Positions 22,102 through 30,985 are shown, numbered from the stretch's first letter. The stretch: 35,090 nt of DNA from Clostridiales bacterium (GCA_021205725.1 JAJPWY010000046.1:1-35090); one strand, 5' to 3'. The notes: a model not told the origin generated them from the sequence alone. Numbers and translations are program-made.

Positions 22102-22169
22102 TCAGGCGGGAGCGTTTCCCGCCCCGGATATCTACCCACCACCCCCCCTGACAAAAGGAGGCCCATCTC

Positions 22170-24788
22170 ATGATATTTCACAGCACCACCCGGGAGCAGG
22201 CGCTGGAGCAGCTCCATTCGGATCGGGAAAACGGTCTGACCGGGCAGCAGGCGGCGGAGCGCCTGGCGGAGCACGGGGAAAACCGGCTCCGGGAAAAGCC
22301 GAAAAAGACCAACCTCCAGCGGTTCATCGACCAATTCAAGGACGCCATGATCCTCATCCTGCTGGCAGCGGCGGCGGTGTCCTTCGTCATCGCCTGCGTC
22401 CAGGGCGACCCCCAGGAGTTTTTTGAACCTGCATTGATTTTACTCATCGTCATCGTCAACGCCGTCATCGGTGTCATGCAGGAGAGCCAGGCGGAGAAGG
22501 CCCTGGACGCACTGAAAAATATGTCCGCTCCCCACGCCCGGGTCATCCGGGACGGGGCGGAGCAGGTGATCGAGGCGGCGCAGCTGGTGCCAGGGGACAT
22601 CATCCGTCTGGAGGCGGGGGACTTCGTCCCGGCGGACAGCCGCCTGCTCCACAGCGTCAGCCTGAAAAGCGAGGAGTCCGCCCTCACCGGCGAGTCGGTG
22701 CCCTCGGAGAAGGACGCCGAGGCGGTGGTGGCGGAGAACGCCCCCCTGGGCGACCGGGCCAATATGGTGTTCTCCGGGTGCAGCATCACCTACGGCACCG
22801 CCACCGCCCTGGTGACCGCCACCGGCATGGACACCGAGATGGGCAAGATTGCCAACCTTCTGGAAGGTGAGGAGGAGGGGCAGACTCCCCTCCAGCAGAA
22901 GCTGGGACAGCTGGGCAAGTACCTGGGTATCGTGGCGGTAGCCGCCTGCGCCATTATCTTCGTCATTGGCCTGGCCAACGGGCTGGAGCCGCTGAGCATC
23001 TTTATGACGGCGGTCTCCCTGGCGGTCTCCGCCATCCCGGAGGGACTGCCCGCCATCGTGACGGTGGTGCTGTCCATCGGCGTCCAGCGGATGGTGAAGA
23101 AAAACGCCATCATCCGCCGTCTCCCCGCCGTGGAGACGCTGGGCAGCGCCTCGGTCATCTGCTCGGACAAGACGGGCACCCTGACCCAGAACCGCATGAC
23201 CCTGGTCAAAACCTATTTGGACGGTGCCGACGGCCCGGAGGACGTGACCGACCACTGCTCCCCGGAGGTGTGCCGCCTGCTCCAGTATGGAACTCTGTGC
23301 AGCGACGGCACGGTAGTATTCCACGATGACGGAGAGGTTCAGCACATCGGCGACCCCACCGAGACCGCCATCGTCCTGGCGGCCCACAACAACGGTATGC
23401 CCAGGGAGCAGCTCAACGCTGACTGCCCCCGGCTGGCGGAGCTGCCCTTTGACTCCGACCGGAAACGCATGACCACGGTGAACCGGGTAGACGGCAAAAT
23501 CGTCGCCATCGTCAAGGGCGCCTTCGACGGTATCGCCCCCCTCTGCGTCCGTGGAGACGTGGCGACCGCCCATCGGGTGAACCAGGAGATGAGCGCCTCC
23601 GCTCTCCGGGTGCTGGCGGTGGCCTATAAAGAGCTGGATGAGGTTCCCCAGCAGCCCACAGAGAAGGTGCTGGAGCGTGACCTGACCTTCCTGGGGCTGG
23701 TCGGGATGATCGACCCGCCCCGTCCCGAGGTGCGGGAGGCAGTCAAGACCTGCCGTCAGGCGGGCATCAAACCGGTGATGATCACCGGCGACCATGTGGT
23801 CACCGCCTCTGCCATTGCCAAGGATCTGGGCATCCTGGAGGATGGCGATCTGGCCATCACCGGCGCACAGCTGGACGCCATGACCAACTCCCAGCTGGAC
23901 AGCCAGGTGGAGCGCACCGCCGTCTATGCCCGGGTCTCCCCGGAGAACAAAATTCGCATCGTCAAGGCCTGGCAGCGGAAGGGCCAGGTGGTGGCCATGA
24001 CCGGCGACGGGGTAAACGACGCCCCCGCTCTGAAAGCAGCGGACATCGGCTGTGCCATGGGCATCACCGGCACCGACGTGGCCAAGGGAGCCGCCGACAT
24101 GACCCTCACCGACGACAACTTCACCACCATCGTGGACGCCGTCCGGGAGGGCCGGGGCATCTACGCCAACATCAAAAAGGTGGTGGGCTACCTCCTGGGC
24201 ACCAACATCGGTGAGGTGATCTGCGTTTTCCTGGCTATGGTGCTGTGGCACAAGTCCCTGTTTCAGTCCATGCAGCTGTTGTGGGTCAACCTGGTCACCG
24301 ACAGCCTCCCGGCCATCGCCCTGGGCATGGAGGCGGTGGAGCCGGACGTTATGAACCGCAAGCCCAAGCCCCGGGACGAGGGCCTGTTCGCCAATGGCTT
24401 CGGGGTGCAGATCGTCCTTCAGGGCCTGATGTTCGGCCTGCTGACTCTGGCGGCCTTCCTGGTGGGCGCCTCTGTCACCGGCAGCGACGAGGGGGGACAA
24501 ACCCTGGCCTTTATGGTGCTGGCCCTGTCCCAAGTGGTGCAGTCGTTCAATATGCGCTCGGAGCGCTCCCTGTTCCGCATCGGCCCCTTCTCCAACGGCA
24601 GGCTGAATCAGGCGGCCCTGGTCTCTGTGGCGCTGATGGCGCTGGTGCTGTTCACCCCGTTGACCACGGTGTTTGGCCTGGTCACCCTGCCCTGGTATCT
24701 GTACCTGGCGGGGGTGGGCCTCACCCTGGTTCCCCTTCTGGTCATGGAGCTCTGCAAGGCCTGCGGACTGATCGGCGAAAGGAAGTGA
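22170..24788 (+). CDS. type IIA P-type cation-transporting ATPase (Ca2+-type)
   Basis: This 872-residue membrane pump very likely exports Ca2+ at the expense of ATP. The N-terminal cation-ATPase domain (1-60) is followed by TM1-2 and the actuator domain with TGES at 173-176. PEGLP in TM4 (290-294) is next. The phosphorylation motif SDKTGTLT has D333, and an N-domain with the KGAFDG block follows. TGDGVNDAPALKAADIGCAMG is the hinge. TM6 carries NLVTDSLPAIALG, with the Asn and Asp used as Ca2+ ligands in SERCA-like pumps, and the C-terminal helices run to the end. AAAGGAGG precedes the ATG. The gene is monocistronic with a hairpin terminator. IIA class is clear; Ca2+ rather than Mn2+ is inferred. 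Confidence 0.93.
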   Translation: MIFHSTTREQALEQLHSDRENGLTGQQAAERLAEHGENRLREKPKKTNLQRFIDQFKDAMILILLAAAAVSFVIACVQGDPQEFFEPALILLIVIVNAVIGVMQESQAEKALDALKNMSAPHARVIRDGAEQVIEAAQLVPGDIIRLEAGDFVPADSRLLHSVSLKSEESALTGESVPSEKDAEAVVAENAPLGDRANMVFSGCSITYGTATALVTATGMDTEMGKIANLLEGEEEGQTPLQQKLGQLGKYLGIVAVAACAIIFVIGLANGLEPLSIFMTAVSLAVSAIPEGLPAIVTVVLSIGVQRMVKKNAIIRRLPAVETLGSASVICSDKTGTLTQNRMTLVKTYLDGADGPEDVTDHCSPEVCRLLQYGTLCSDGTVVFHDDGEVQHIGDPTETAIVLAAHNNGMPREQLNADCPRLAELPFDSDRKRMTTVNRVDGKIVAIVKGAFDGIAPLCVRGDVATAHRVNQEMSASALRVLAVAYKELDEVPQQPTEKVLERDLTFLGLVGMIDPPRPEVREAVKTCRQAGIKPVMITGDHVVTASAIAKDLGILEDGDLAITGAQLDAMTNSQLDSQVERTAVYARVSPENKIRIVKAWQRKGQVVAMTGDGVNDAPALKAADIGCAMGITGTDVAKGAADMTLTDDNFTTIVDAVREGRGIYANIKKVVGYLLGTNIGEVICVFLAMVLWHKSLFQSMQLLWVNLVTDSLPAIALGMEAVEPDVMNRKPKPRDEGLFANGFGVQIVLQGLMFGLLTLAAFLVGASVTGSDEGGQTLAFMVLALSQVVQSFNMRSERSLFRIGPFSNGRLNQAALVSVALMALVLFTPLTTVFGLVTLPWYLYLAGVGLTLVPLLVMELCKACGLIGERK

Positions 24789-24822
24789 CCGCTGCCTCCC
24801 GCAGGCAGGCGGAAATCGACAG

Positions 24823-24866
24823 AAAAGGAGCGTTGCAGGCTTGAAAAGTCCTGCAACGCTCCTTTT
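24823..24866. terminator. bidirectional terminator between convergent ATPase and GTPase-nuclease genes
   Basis: Perfect 17-bp inverted repeat (24823-24839 with 24850-24866) whose arms begin AAAA and end TTTT, giving U-runs in both directions. Confidence 0.9.
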
Positions 24867-24895
24867 CGTCCCTTGTCAGCGAACAGAGGCCGCCC

Positions 24896-27469
24896 TCATC
24901 CTCCGCCAGAGATTTCCATCGCCCGGCGAATCTCATCCTTCACCATATCCATCTCCTCCCGGAAGGCCCGGGCGGAGATGCGAAGACAGCCGTGGCCCAG
25001 GACGATGATCTGCTCCAGGCCGTCAGAGGTGGCCACCCGAACACGGTAACGCTTGCCCAGCTTGTAGGAGGCCTGCTCGATATACTGGTCTGCCGTCTCC
25101 GCCTCCTGGGTGTAGACCACGTGGATATTGTGATACTGTTCCACGTGGCGGACGCCGCCCTTGACCCGGTAGGCGTCAAAGACCAGAATGACCCTGCACT
25201 GGCGGACGGCCTGATAGCTGCACAGATCATCCATCAGAGATTGCCTGGCCCGGTCCATGCTGTTTTTGGACAGCCGGTTCAGGTCGTCCCAGGAGAAAAT
25301 GATGTTGTATCCGTCCACCAGCAGATATTCCTCTATCGGCTCCCAGTCCCGGATGGTCACCGACTGGAGGGGCCGGTAGGGCTTGGAGGGGGAGTCAAAG
25401 GCGTGCTTCCGCCGCACCGGGCCGTAGGTCTGCTCAAAGATGGCCTGTAGCTCCTTGTCCTGAGCGGCAGCGGCAGCGTAGGCCCCGGGCCGGTGGACGG
25501 GGGCAGAGGACGGCTCCGGCTCCGGAGGCGGGGCTTCCCACTCCGGGGTCTCCAGGTGCTGATATTGGGACACCTGGTCCCACTTGACGACAAAGCCCGA
25601 CCCATGGGCGCAAAAGACGGAGTCCGCCGTGTTCTCCACGTCGCTGTCCGGGTCGTAGCCGATGGCGGCGATCACCTCGTCGGCGTTGTGGCAGGGTCGG
25701 TAGCCCCCCGGCAGGAGGGAGAGCTGTCCCCGGCCTCTGGTGTAGGCTACCACCTCGTTGGCGTAGTCGGCCATCTCCGAGGCGGGGGCAGTCCCACGGA
25801 GGATGACCCGGTCCCCCGTCTGCTCCGGGGGCGCGAAATCGCCGGAGCGCTGTTGTAGGTCGCTCGTGGCCCGGCCCAGACACTCCGCCGGGAGGTCCAG
25901 AGTCACCTGGTACCACGGCTCCAGCAGGACGGATTCCGCCTTGCGCAAGCCCTGGCGCACCGCCCGATAGGACGCCTCCCGGAAGTCGCCCCCCTCGGTG
26001 TGCTTCAGGTGGGCCCTGCCCGCCAGGAGGGTGATGACCAGGTCGGTGACGGGGGAGCCGGTGAGCACCCCCAAATGCTCCCGTTCTGCCAGGTGGGTGA
26101 GGATGAGTCGCTGCCAGTTCAGCTCCAGCCTGTCCTGGTCGCAGACGGAGCGGAGCTGTATCCCGCTGCCCGGCTCCAGCAGGAGGTGCACCTCGGCATA
26201 GTGCCGGAGGGGCTCGAAATGGCCCACCCCGGTGACCGGGGCGGCGATGGTCTCCCGGTACAAAATGCGCCCGGGGCCGAAGGAGACCTCCAGCCCGTAC
26301 CGCTCCCGCAGTCTGCGCTGTAAGATCTCCACCTGCACCGGCCCCATGAGCTGGACGAAGATCTCCCCCAGGTGACGGTTCCAGACGGTGTGGAGCTGGG
26401 GATCCTCCTCCTCCAGCTCCCGGAGCTTCGCCAGAACGGTGTGGGCATCCAGCCCGTCCGGGAGCATCACCTGACAGGTCATTACCGGGGCGAGGACGGG
26501 CTCGGCCCCGTCCGGCTCGACGCCCAGGCCCTGTCCCGGCCGGGTGTGGGTCAGTCCGGTGACAGCGCAGACCATCCCCGCCTCCGCCAGACTGACGGCC
26601 TGGAATTTTGCCCCGGAGTACAGCCGGAGCTGATCCGCCTTCTCGCTCCAGGGGACGCCGTTGGCCTCTCCGGAGAGGGGCTCCTTCACCCGGAGGGCGC
26701 CGCCGGTGAGCTTCATCCAGGTCAGCCGGTTCCCCTGGGGGTCCCGGCTGATTTTGAACACCCTGGCCCCGAAGTCCGGCCCGTAGTCCGGGACGGGGCC
26801 AAACCGCTCCAGCCCGTGGAGCAGCCCGTCCACCCCCTCCAGCCGGAGGGCGGAGCCGAACCAGCAGGGGAACAGCTTGCGTTCGCTGATCGCCCGGCCC
26901 AGGGCGTCGTCGGACAGCTCTCCCCGCTCCAGATACTGCTCCAGCAGCTCCTCGGAGCAGACGGCGGCCTCCTCCCCCAGCGGGCGGTCAAAGGGGATGC
27001 AGCCCTCCCCAAAGTGCTGCCGGAGCTGGGCCAGGACAGCCTCCCGGTCGGTTCCCGCCAGGTCGGTCTTGTTGACAAAGAGGAAGACAGGCACCTGATA
27101 GGTCTCCAGCAGCTTCCACAGAGTCTCGGTGTGGCCCTGGACGCCGTCGGTGCCGCTGATGACCAGCACGGCGCAGTCCAGCACCGGCAGCACCCGCTCC
27201 GCCTCGGCGGAGAAGTCCACGTGGCCGGGGGTGTCCAGCAGGGTGACGGTGACTCCCTCCAGAGGCAGGATGGCCTGCTTGGAGAAGATGGTGATGCCCC
27301 GCTCCCGCTCCAGGGAATCGGTGTCCAGAAAGGCGTCCTGATGGTCCACCCGGCCCAGCCGTTTCAGGCAGCCCGCCCGGTACAGCAGCGCCTCGGAGAG
27401 GGTGGTCTTTCCGGCGTCCACATGGGCCAGCATGCCCACGGTGAGATACCGTGTTTTGCCTGCGCTCAT
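24896..27469 (-). CDS. Tet(M)/EF-G-like translational GTPase fused to a C-terminal NYN (Rae1/YacP) ribonuclease domain
   Basis: This single 857-residue protein has two parts. Residues 1-640 are a full Tet(M)-like elongation-factor GTPase. It has a P-loop AHVDAGKTTL (15-24), RGIT (58-60), DTPGHVDF with the catalytic H83, NKTD (133-136) and GSA (205-207). Domains II to V follow, with HTEGGDFREASYRAVRQGL and LLEPWYQVTLDLPAECLGRA in the domain IV region. After a Pro/Glu-rich linker (641-665) and a helix, residues 713-857 form an NYN/PIN-like nuclease close to Rae1 (YacP). Its acidic residues are in place: LLVDGYN (D719), VFDAYR (D765), ETADQYIE (E791, D794) and TSDG (D816). Rae1 cuts mRNA in the ribosomal A site, where Tet(M) and EF-G also bind. 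GGAGGG precedes the ATG. A role in ribosome rescue or mRNA surveillance is inferred. Confidence 0.92.
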   Translation of the reverse strand: MSAGKTRYLTVGMLAHVDAGKTTLSEALLYRAGCLKRLGRVDHQDAFLDTDSLERERGITIFSKQAILPLEGVTVTLLDTPGHVDFSAEAERVLPVLDCAVLVISGTDGVQGHTETLWKLLETYQVPVFLFVNKTDLAGTDREAVLAQLRQHFGEGCIPFDRPLGEEAAVCSEELLEQYLERGELSDDALGRAISERKLFPCWFGSALRLEGVDGLLHGLERFGPVPDYGPDFGARVFKISRDPQGNRLTWMKLTGGALRVKEPLSGEANGVPWSEKADQLRLYSGAKFQAVSLAEAGMVCAVTGLTHTRPGQGLGVEPDGAEPVLAPVMTCQVMLPDGLDAHTVLAKLRELEEEDPQLHTVWNRHLGEIFVQLMGPVQVEILQRRLRERYGLEVSFGPGRILYRETIAAPVTGVGHFEPLRHYAEVHLLLEPGSGIQLRSVCDQDRLELNWQRLILTHLAEREHLGVLTGSPVTDLVITLLAGRAHLKHTEGGDFREASYRAVRQGLRKAESVLLEPWYQVTLDLPAECLGRATSDLQQRSGDFAPPEQTGDRVILRGTAPASEMADYANEVVAYTRGRGQLSLLPGGYRPCHNADEVIAAIGYDPDSDVENTADSVFCAHGSGFVVKWDQVSQYQHLETPEWEAPPPEPEPSSAPVHRPGAYAAAAAQDKELQAIFEQTYGPVRRKHAFDSPSKPYRPLQSVTIRDWEPIEEYLLVDGYNIIFSWDDLNRLSKNSMDRARQSLMDDLCSYQAVRQCRVILVFDAYRVKGGVRHVEQYHNIHVVYTQEAETADQYIEQASYKLGKRYRVRVATSDGLEQIIVLGHGCLRISARAFREEMDMVKDEIRRAMEISGGG

Positions 27470-27521
27470 GTCTGACCCTCCCTTCCTGCCGCTGCCACAC
27501 GGCGATAAAAATGCTCATAGG

Positions 27522-27554
27522 AAAGCGGGGGAAATTGCGGATTTCCCCCGCTTT
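27522..27554 (-). terminator. perfect hairpin between the hydrolase and GTPase-nuclease genes
   Basis: 14-bp perfect stem (27522-27535 with 27541-27554) with a 5-base loop. The T-run on the minus strand is only TTT, so it may be a leaky terminator or an mRNA-stabilising element. No clear promoter follows it before 27469. Confidence 0.55.
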
Positions 27555-27579
27555 TGACGGATTCTGCAATAAAACGATG

Positions 27580-28551
27580 TCACTGAGCCAGAAAGCCCAG
27601 GATGTCCGAAAGGAATTGCTCCAGCACGTCGTTGCCGCTGCGGTAAATTTCGTGCTTGGCGGTGTGATAGACGATCTTCCGCCCCCGGGGCAGGAGGATC
27701 GCCAGATCGTCCTGGGGCGGCAGGAGGACCACAGTGTCCAGCCCCGCCTGACACAGGAGGACGGGGACCTGTACCGTCCTGGCCCTTGCCAGAATGGGGG
27801 CCTGCACGCCGATGGCCTCTCTGGCCCAGGAATAGGTGGCGGCGGTGTTCTGGCGGCACTTGTCCTCCCGCTTGCGCTCCAGATACCAGAGATACCGGGC
27901 TCGAGAGGTGACGCAGCTGGTCTCGAAGCGGTCTACCCCGTCAAAGGGGTGCTGGGTCAGCAGGGGCTTTTCCCCCTGACCGGCGGCGCACATAAACCGG
28001 ACGAGGGCCCGGCCCAGAGGGTTGGGAAAGCCCCCCGCCGCAGGCATGACCATGGGGGCGCAGAGCACACACCGGTCAAAATCCCCGGGGTACTGCTCCA
28101 GGTACAGGATGGCGATGGCCCCGCCCATGGAGTGGCCGAACAGATAGCGCCGCTTTCCCCGGCTCCGGGGCAAGACCTCCTGGGTCACCAGGTGGCGGAG
28201 ATCCTGCACATAGTCGTCAAAGCAGACGGCGTGGGTCAGCCAAGTATCCTCCAGCAGCCGATAGGACTTCCCGTGCCCCATGTGGTCGCAGAGAAAGACC
28301 CCATACCCCGCCTGGAGAAAATACCAGGTCAGCTCGGCGTATTCCAGCGTGGACTCGGTGAAGCCGTGGCTGATAAAGACGACCCGGTCGCTGCCACCCT
28401 CCGGCTCGTACTGCTCCCAGTAGATGCCCTGACCGGGGAGGCGCTCGTCCATACCGGAGGCGGCTTTGCGCTGCGCCAGTTGAAACAGCACCTGCTCCAT
28501 GGCTCCGTCATAGCCCTCCTCCGGCAGGAGGGCGAAGGGAAGGGCGGTCAT
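27580..28551 (-). CDS. alpha/beta hydrolase, lysophospholipase/monoglyceride-lipase-like
   Basis: This 323-residue serine hydrolase has the oxyanion block VVFISHGFTES, the nucleophile elbow GHSMGG, the acid residue in QAGLDTVV, and the catalytic His in TAKHEIYRSGNDV. The set is typical of PldB-type lysophospholipases (COG2267). No signal peptide is seen, so it is probably cytoplasmic. The ATG at 28551 overlaps the stop of the upstream kinase-like gene as ATGA, indicating translational coupling. GGGAGGG abuts the start, closer than usual. The true substrate is unknown. Confidence 0.88.
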   Translation of the reverse strand: MTALPFALLPEEGYDGAMEQVLFQLAQRKAASGMDERLPGQGIYWEQYEPEGGSDRVVFISHGFTESTLEYAELTWYFLQAGYGVFLCDHMGHGKSYRLLEDTWLTHAVCFDDYVQDLRHLVTQEVLPRSRGKRRYLFGHSMGGAIAILYLEQYPGDFDRCVLCAPMVMPAAGGFPNPLGRALVRFMCAAGQGEKPLLTQHPFDGVDRFETSCVTSRARYLWYLERKREDKCRQNTAATYSWAREAIGVQAPILARARTVQVPVLLCQAGLDTVVLLPPQDDLAILLPRGRKIVYHTAKHEIYRSGNDVLEQFLSDILGFLAQ

Positions 28552-29165
28552 CCCTCCCGGCTCCCCTTGGCCTTGACGGCGACGAAGGCGGCGATGGCGT
28601 CCGCCGTCTCCTCCGGGGTCAGTTGGTCGGTGCAGATGCACAGGTCATAGGCGGACATATCTCCCCAGGCGTGCTGGGAGAAGAAGTTGTGGTAGGCGCT
28701 GCGGCCCTTGTCGATCTGGCGGATAAAGAGCTGGGCCATGGGACGGCTGAGCCCCTTTTTCCGGATGACGTTCTGGATGCGCCGCTCCTCGGAGGCGTAG
28801 ACATAGACGCTGACCAGGTCGCAGGTGCCCTTCAACACGCTGTCACCGCAGCGGCCGACGATGACCGCAGGCCCCTCCTGGGCCAGCTCCCGGATGATCT
28901 GGGCCTGGGCCTGGAAAAGCCTGACGTTGATGGGAGTGTCGGTGGCAGGAAGCCCCTGCTCCAGCCGATCCAGAGAGGCGGCAGCGGAGCGCTCCGCCTG
29001 CTCAAACAGCTCCGGGGGCAGGCCGCTCTCCTTGGCGGCCCGATCCAGAATTTCATAGTCGTAATAGGGGATGTTCAGCTTTTGGGCCAGCAGCCTCCCG
29101 GCCTCCCGGCCCTGACTGCCGGACTGACGGCTGATGGTGATAACGGGCAGCGATTGATTTGCCAT
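28548..29165 (-). CDS. cytidylate kinase-like family protein
   Basis: This 205-residue P-loop protein has an N-terminus VITISRQSGSQGREAGRLLA that is a modified Walker A region of the cytidylate-kinase-like (AAA_26) family. IPYYDYEILDRAAKESGL and VIVGRCGDSVL follow, then an arginine-rich lid segment (SEERRIQNVIRKKGLSRP). It differs from Cmk itself, whose loop is GPAGSGKS-like, so CMP as substrate is doubtful. The start is the ATG at 29165, with AAAGGA about 10 bases upstream; an in-frame GTG at 29174 is less likely. It is the first gene of a unit with the hydrolase. Confidence 0.85.
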   Translation of the reverse strand: MANQSLPVITISRQSGSQGREAGRLLAQKLNIPYYDYEILDRAAKESGLPPELFEQAERSAAASLDRLEQGLPATDTPINVRLFQAQAQIIRELAQEGPAVIVGRCGDSVLKGTCDLVSVYVYASEERRIQNVIRKKGLSRPMAQLFIRQIDKGRSAYHNFFSQHAWGDMSAYDLCICTDQLTPEETADAIAAFVAVKAKGSREG

Positions 29166-29243
29166 GGGACGCACTTCCTTTCCGTCGAACGTGTGCCGGA
29201 GGCGGGACAGGCCCGCTCTCTGGCGAAATTTTCTATTGTTATC

Positions 29244-29271
29244 ATTATAGCGTAAATCAGGGAAAATTCAA
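29244..29271 (-). promoter_or_regulatory. sigma-A promoter of the kinase-like/hydrolase operon
   Basis: TTGAAT (29271-29266) and a perfect TATAAT (29249-29244), 16 bp apart on the minus strand. Confidence 0.8.
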
Positions 29272-29290
29272 CGGACGATTTGTAAAAGTT

Positions 29291-29312
29291 GTGAGAATAA
29301 TACTGCACTCAC
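29291..29312 (-). terminator. weak candidate terminator after sdaAA
   Basis: GTGAG and CTCAC pair over five bases around a 12-base loop, followed on the minus strand by AACTTTTAC. It is short, and no better hairpin is seen between sdaAA and the next promoter. Confidence 0.35.
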
Positions 29313-29317
29313 GACGA

Positions 29318-30199
29318 TCACGACCCGTACAGCTCCCGGGTGATGGCCTGGCCCGCCGGGGTGCCGGCGATGCCGCCCATGGCGGTCTCCCGGAGGGCGG
29401 TGAGCAGGCTCCGGCCCACGTGGTACATGGCGTCCAGCACCTGGTCGGGGGGAATGGGGCAGGTCATGCCCGCCAGAGTCAGGTCGGCGGAGAGCAGGGC
29501 GTTCACCGCCTGGGAGGCGTTCCGCTGGGCGCAGGGGATCTGCACCAGCCCGGCGATGGGGTCGCAGACCAGGCCCATGACGTTGATCATGGCATGGCTC
29601 ATGGCGGTGAGGCTCTGCTCCGGAGTGCCGTCCATGAGATAGACCGCCCCGGCGGCGGCCATGGCGGCGGCGGCCCCGCACTCCGCCTGACAGCCCCCCT
29701 CCGCCCCGGAGACGGTGGCGTTCTGAGTGATGACTGCCCCCACGCCGCTGGCGACGATGAGGGCCTCCAGCACCTTCCGGTAGGGGAGAGACAACTCCTC
29801 CTCCAGGGTGAGCAGGACGGCGGGGACGATGCCGCAGGACCCGGCGGTGGGCATGGCGCAGATACGGCCCATGGAGGCGTTGTACTCGCTGCACGACAGG
29901 GCCCGGGCCATGACCCGGTTGAGCATGGGACCGCAGAGGGTTCGGCCGCTGGCGGCGTAGTTGGCCTGGGCCTGGGCGATGCCGGTGATGAGGGTGGGCT
30001 GTCCGGTGTGGCCCGGCTGGGGAGTCTCCAGGGCAGCGGAGGCGGAGCGGGCCATAATGGTGTAGCGCAGCTCCATCCGCTCAAATATTTTCTCCTCGCT
30101 CTGGCCGTTGAGCTCCTGCTCCTCGGCGCAGATAGCCTTCCAGAGAGGCCAGTCCCGCTCCCGGCACAGGGCGAGCATGCTGTCAAAATGAGAATACAT
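29318..30199 (-). CDS. sdaAA: L-serine dehydratase alpha subunit (iron-sulfur)
   Basis: This catalytic subunit deaminates L-serine to pyruvate and ammonia with a [4Fe-4S] cluster. It is about 293 residues. Conserved blocks include TLCGPMLNRVMARALSCSEY, MGRICAMPTAGSCGIVPAVL, GAEGGCQAECGAAAAMAA and GLVCDPIAGLVQIPC, which hold the cluster cysteines and the signature glycines. The ATG at 30199 is preferred, with GGAGG 10 bases upstream. A GTG at 30208 would overlap the sdaAB stop (GTGA) and is the alternative. It is cotranscribed with sdaAB. Confidence 0.95.
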   Translation of the reverse strand: MYSHFDSMLALCRERDWPLWKAICAEEQELNGQSEEKIFERMELRYTIMARSASAALETPQPGHTGQPTLITGIAQAQANYAASGRTLCGPMLNRVMARALSCSEYNASMGRICAMPTAGSCGIVPAVLLTLEEELSLPYRKVLEALIVASGVGAVITQNATVSGAEGGCQAECGAAAAMAAAGAVYLMDGTPEQSLTAMSHAMINVMGLVCDPIAGLVQIPCAQRNASQAVNALLSADLTLAGMTCPIPPDQVLDAMYHVGRSLLTALRETAMGGIAGTPAGQAITRELYGS

Positions 30200-30204
30200 A
30201 TCGT

Positions 30205-30876
30205 TCACGCCTCCGACGGGTTGAGGATGATGGCGTTCTGTACGCCACGGAGCTGGATAAGGGTGTCCCGGATGTCGGCGGGGATGGCGGAGTCCGTCTC
30301 GATGACGGAGCAGGCCACGCCCCCCTTCCGCTTCCGGCCACAGCGGAGGACGCCGATGTTGATGTTGGCATAGGCCAGCTCAGCGCAGATACGGCTGAGC
30401 ATCCCCGGACGATCCTCGTAGATGACCAGCAGGGTGGGGAAATCCAATGTCACGTCGGTCTCGATGCCGTCAAAACTGGTGACCAGCACCCGGCCGCCTC
30501 CCACCGAGCTGCCCACGATCCGGGTGTGGCTGCCGTCCTGGAGGGTGAAGTCCATGACCACCGAGTTCTCGTGGGCGTCCCCCAGGTCGGTGGGGTAAAA
30601 GTCGTAGGTGATGCCCCGCTCCTGAGCGACCTGGAAGGAGCGCTTCATCTCCTCGTCCTCCTGCCGGATGCCCAGGACGCCGGCCACCAGGGCCAGGTCG
30701 GTGCCGTGGCCGTGATAGGTTCGGGCGAAGGAGCCGTGGAGCCCGAAGGAGACATGGGTAAAGGGCTGGTTGAGAAAGAGGGTGGCCAGACGGCTCAGCC
30801 GGGCGGCCCCGGCCGTGTGAGAGCTGGAGGGGCCGACCATGATGGGCCCGGCCACCTCAAACATACTGACGATCAT
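30205..30876 (-). CDS. sdaAB: L-serine dehydratase beta subunit with ACT domain
   Basis: This 223-residue partner of the alpha subunit has the family motif GPSSSHTAGAARL at about 15-27 and the GSFARTYHGHGTD block. The last about 75 residues (LLVIYEDRPGMLSRICAELA onward) are an ACT regulatory domain, which in homologues senses L-serine or stabilises the complex. GGAGGT lies six bases before the ATG. It heads the two-gene operon and has a leader with a GC hairpin. The pair lets the cell ferment serine to pyruvate. Confidence 0.95.
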   Translation of the reverse strand: MIVSMFEVAGPIMVGPSSSHTAGAARLSRLATLFLNQPFTHVSFGLHGSFARTYHGHGTDLALVAGVLGIRQEDEEMKRSFQVAQERGITYDFYPTDLGDAHENSVVMDFTLQDGSHTRIVGSSVGGGRVLVTSFDGIETDVTLDFPTLLVIYEDRPGMLSRICAELAYANINIGVLRCGRKRKGGVACSVIETDSAIPADIRDTLIQLRGVQNAIILNPSEA

Positions 30877-30906
30877 GAGATACCTCCGAGTGGTCGCATA
30901 TTGTTC

Positions 30907-30933
30907 CCGGGCGGCGGAACAGGCACCGCCCGG
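30907..30933 (-). other. GC hairpin in the sdaAB leader
   Basis: CCGGGCGG (30907-30914) pairs with CCGCCCGG (30926-30933) around an 11-base loop, about 30 bases before the sdaAB start. No T-run follows. Its role is unknown. Confidence 0.45.
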
Positions 30934-30956
30934 TCAGGTGAATACGCCACTGATAT

Positions 30957-30985
30957 ATTATACTGATTTTTCCGTTGACACAAGT
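30957..30985 (-). promoter_or_regulatory. promoter of sdaAB-sdaAA
   Basis: Perfect TATAAT (30962-30957) on the minus strand. The -35 is weak: ACTTGT at 17 bp or TTGTGT at 15 bp. Confidence 0.55.

Noticed and set aside
24896-27469. Reading the large GTPase as a tetracycline-resistance gene
   Set aside because: The Tet(M) loop that displaces the drug is not conserved, an NYN nuclease is fused on, and no mobile element or resistance leader is nearby.
28548-29165. Calling the kinase-like gene cmk
   Set aside because: Its Walker A region differs from true CMP kinase; it belongs to the cytidylate-kinase-like family of unknown substrate.
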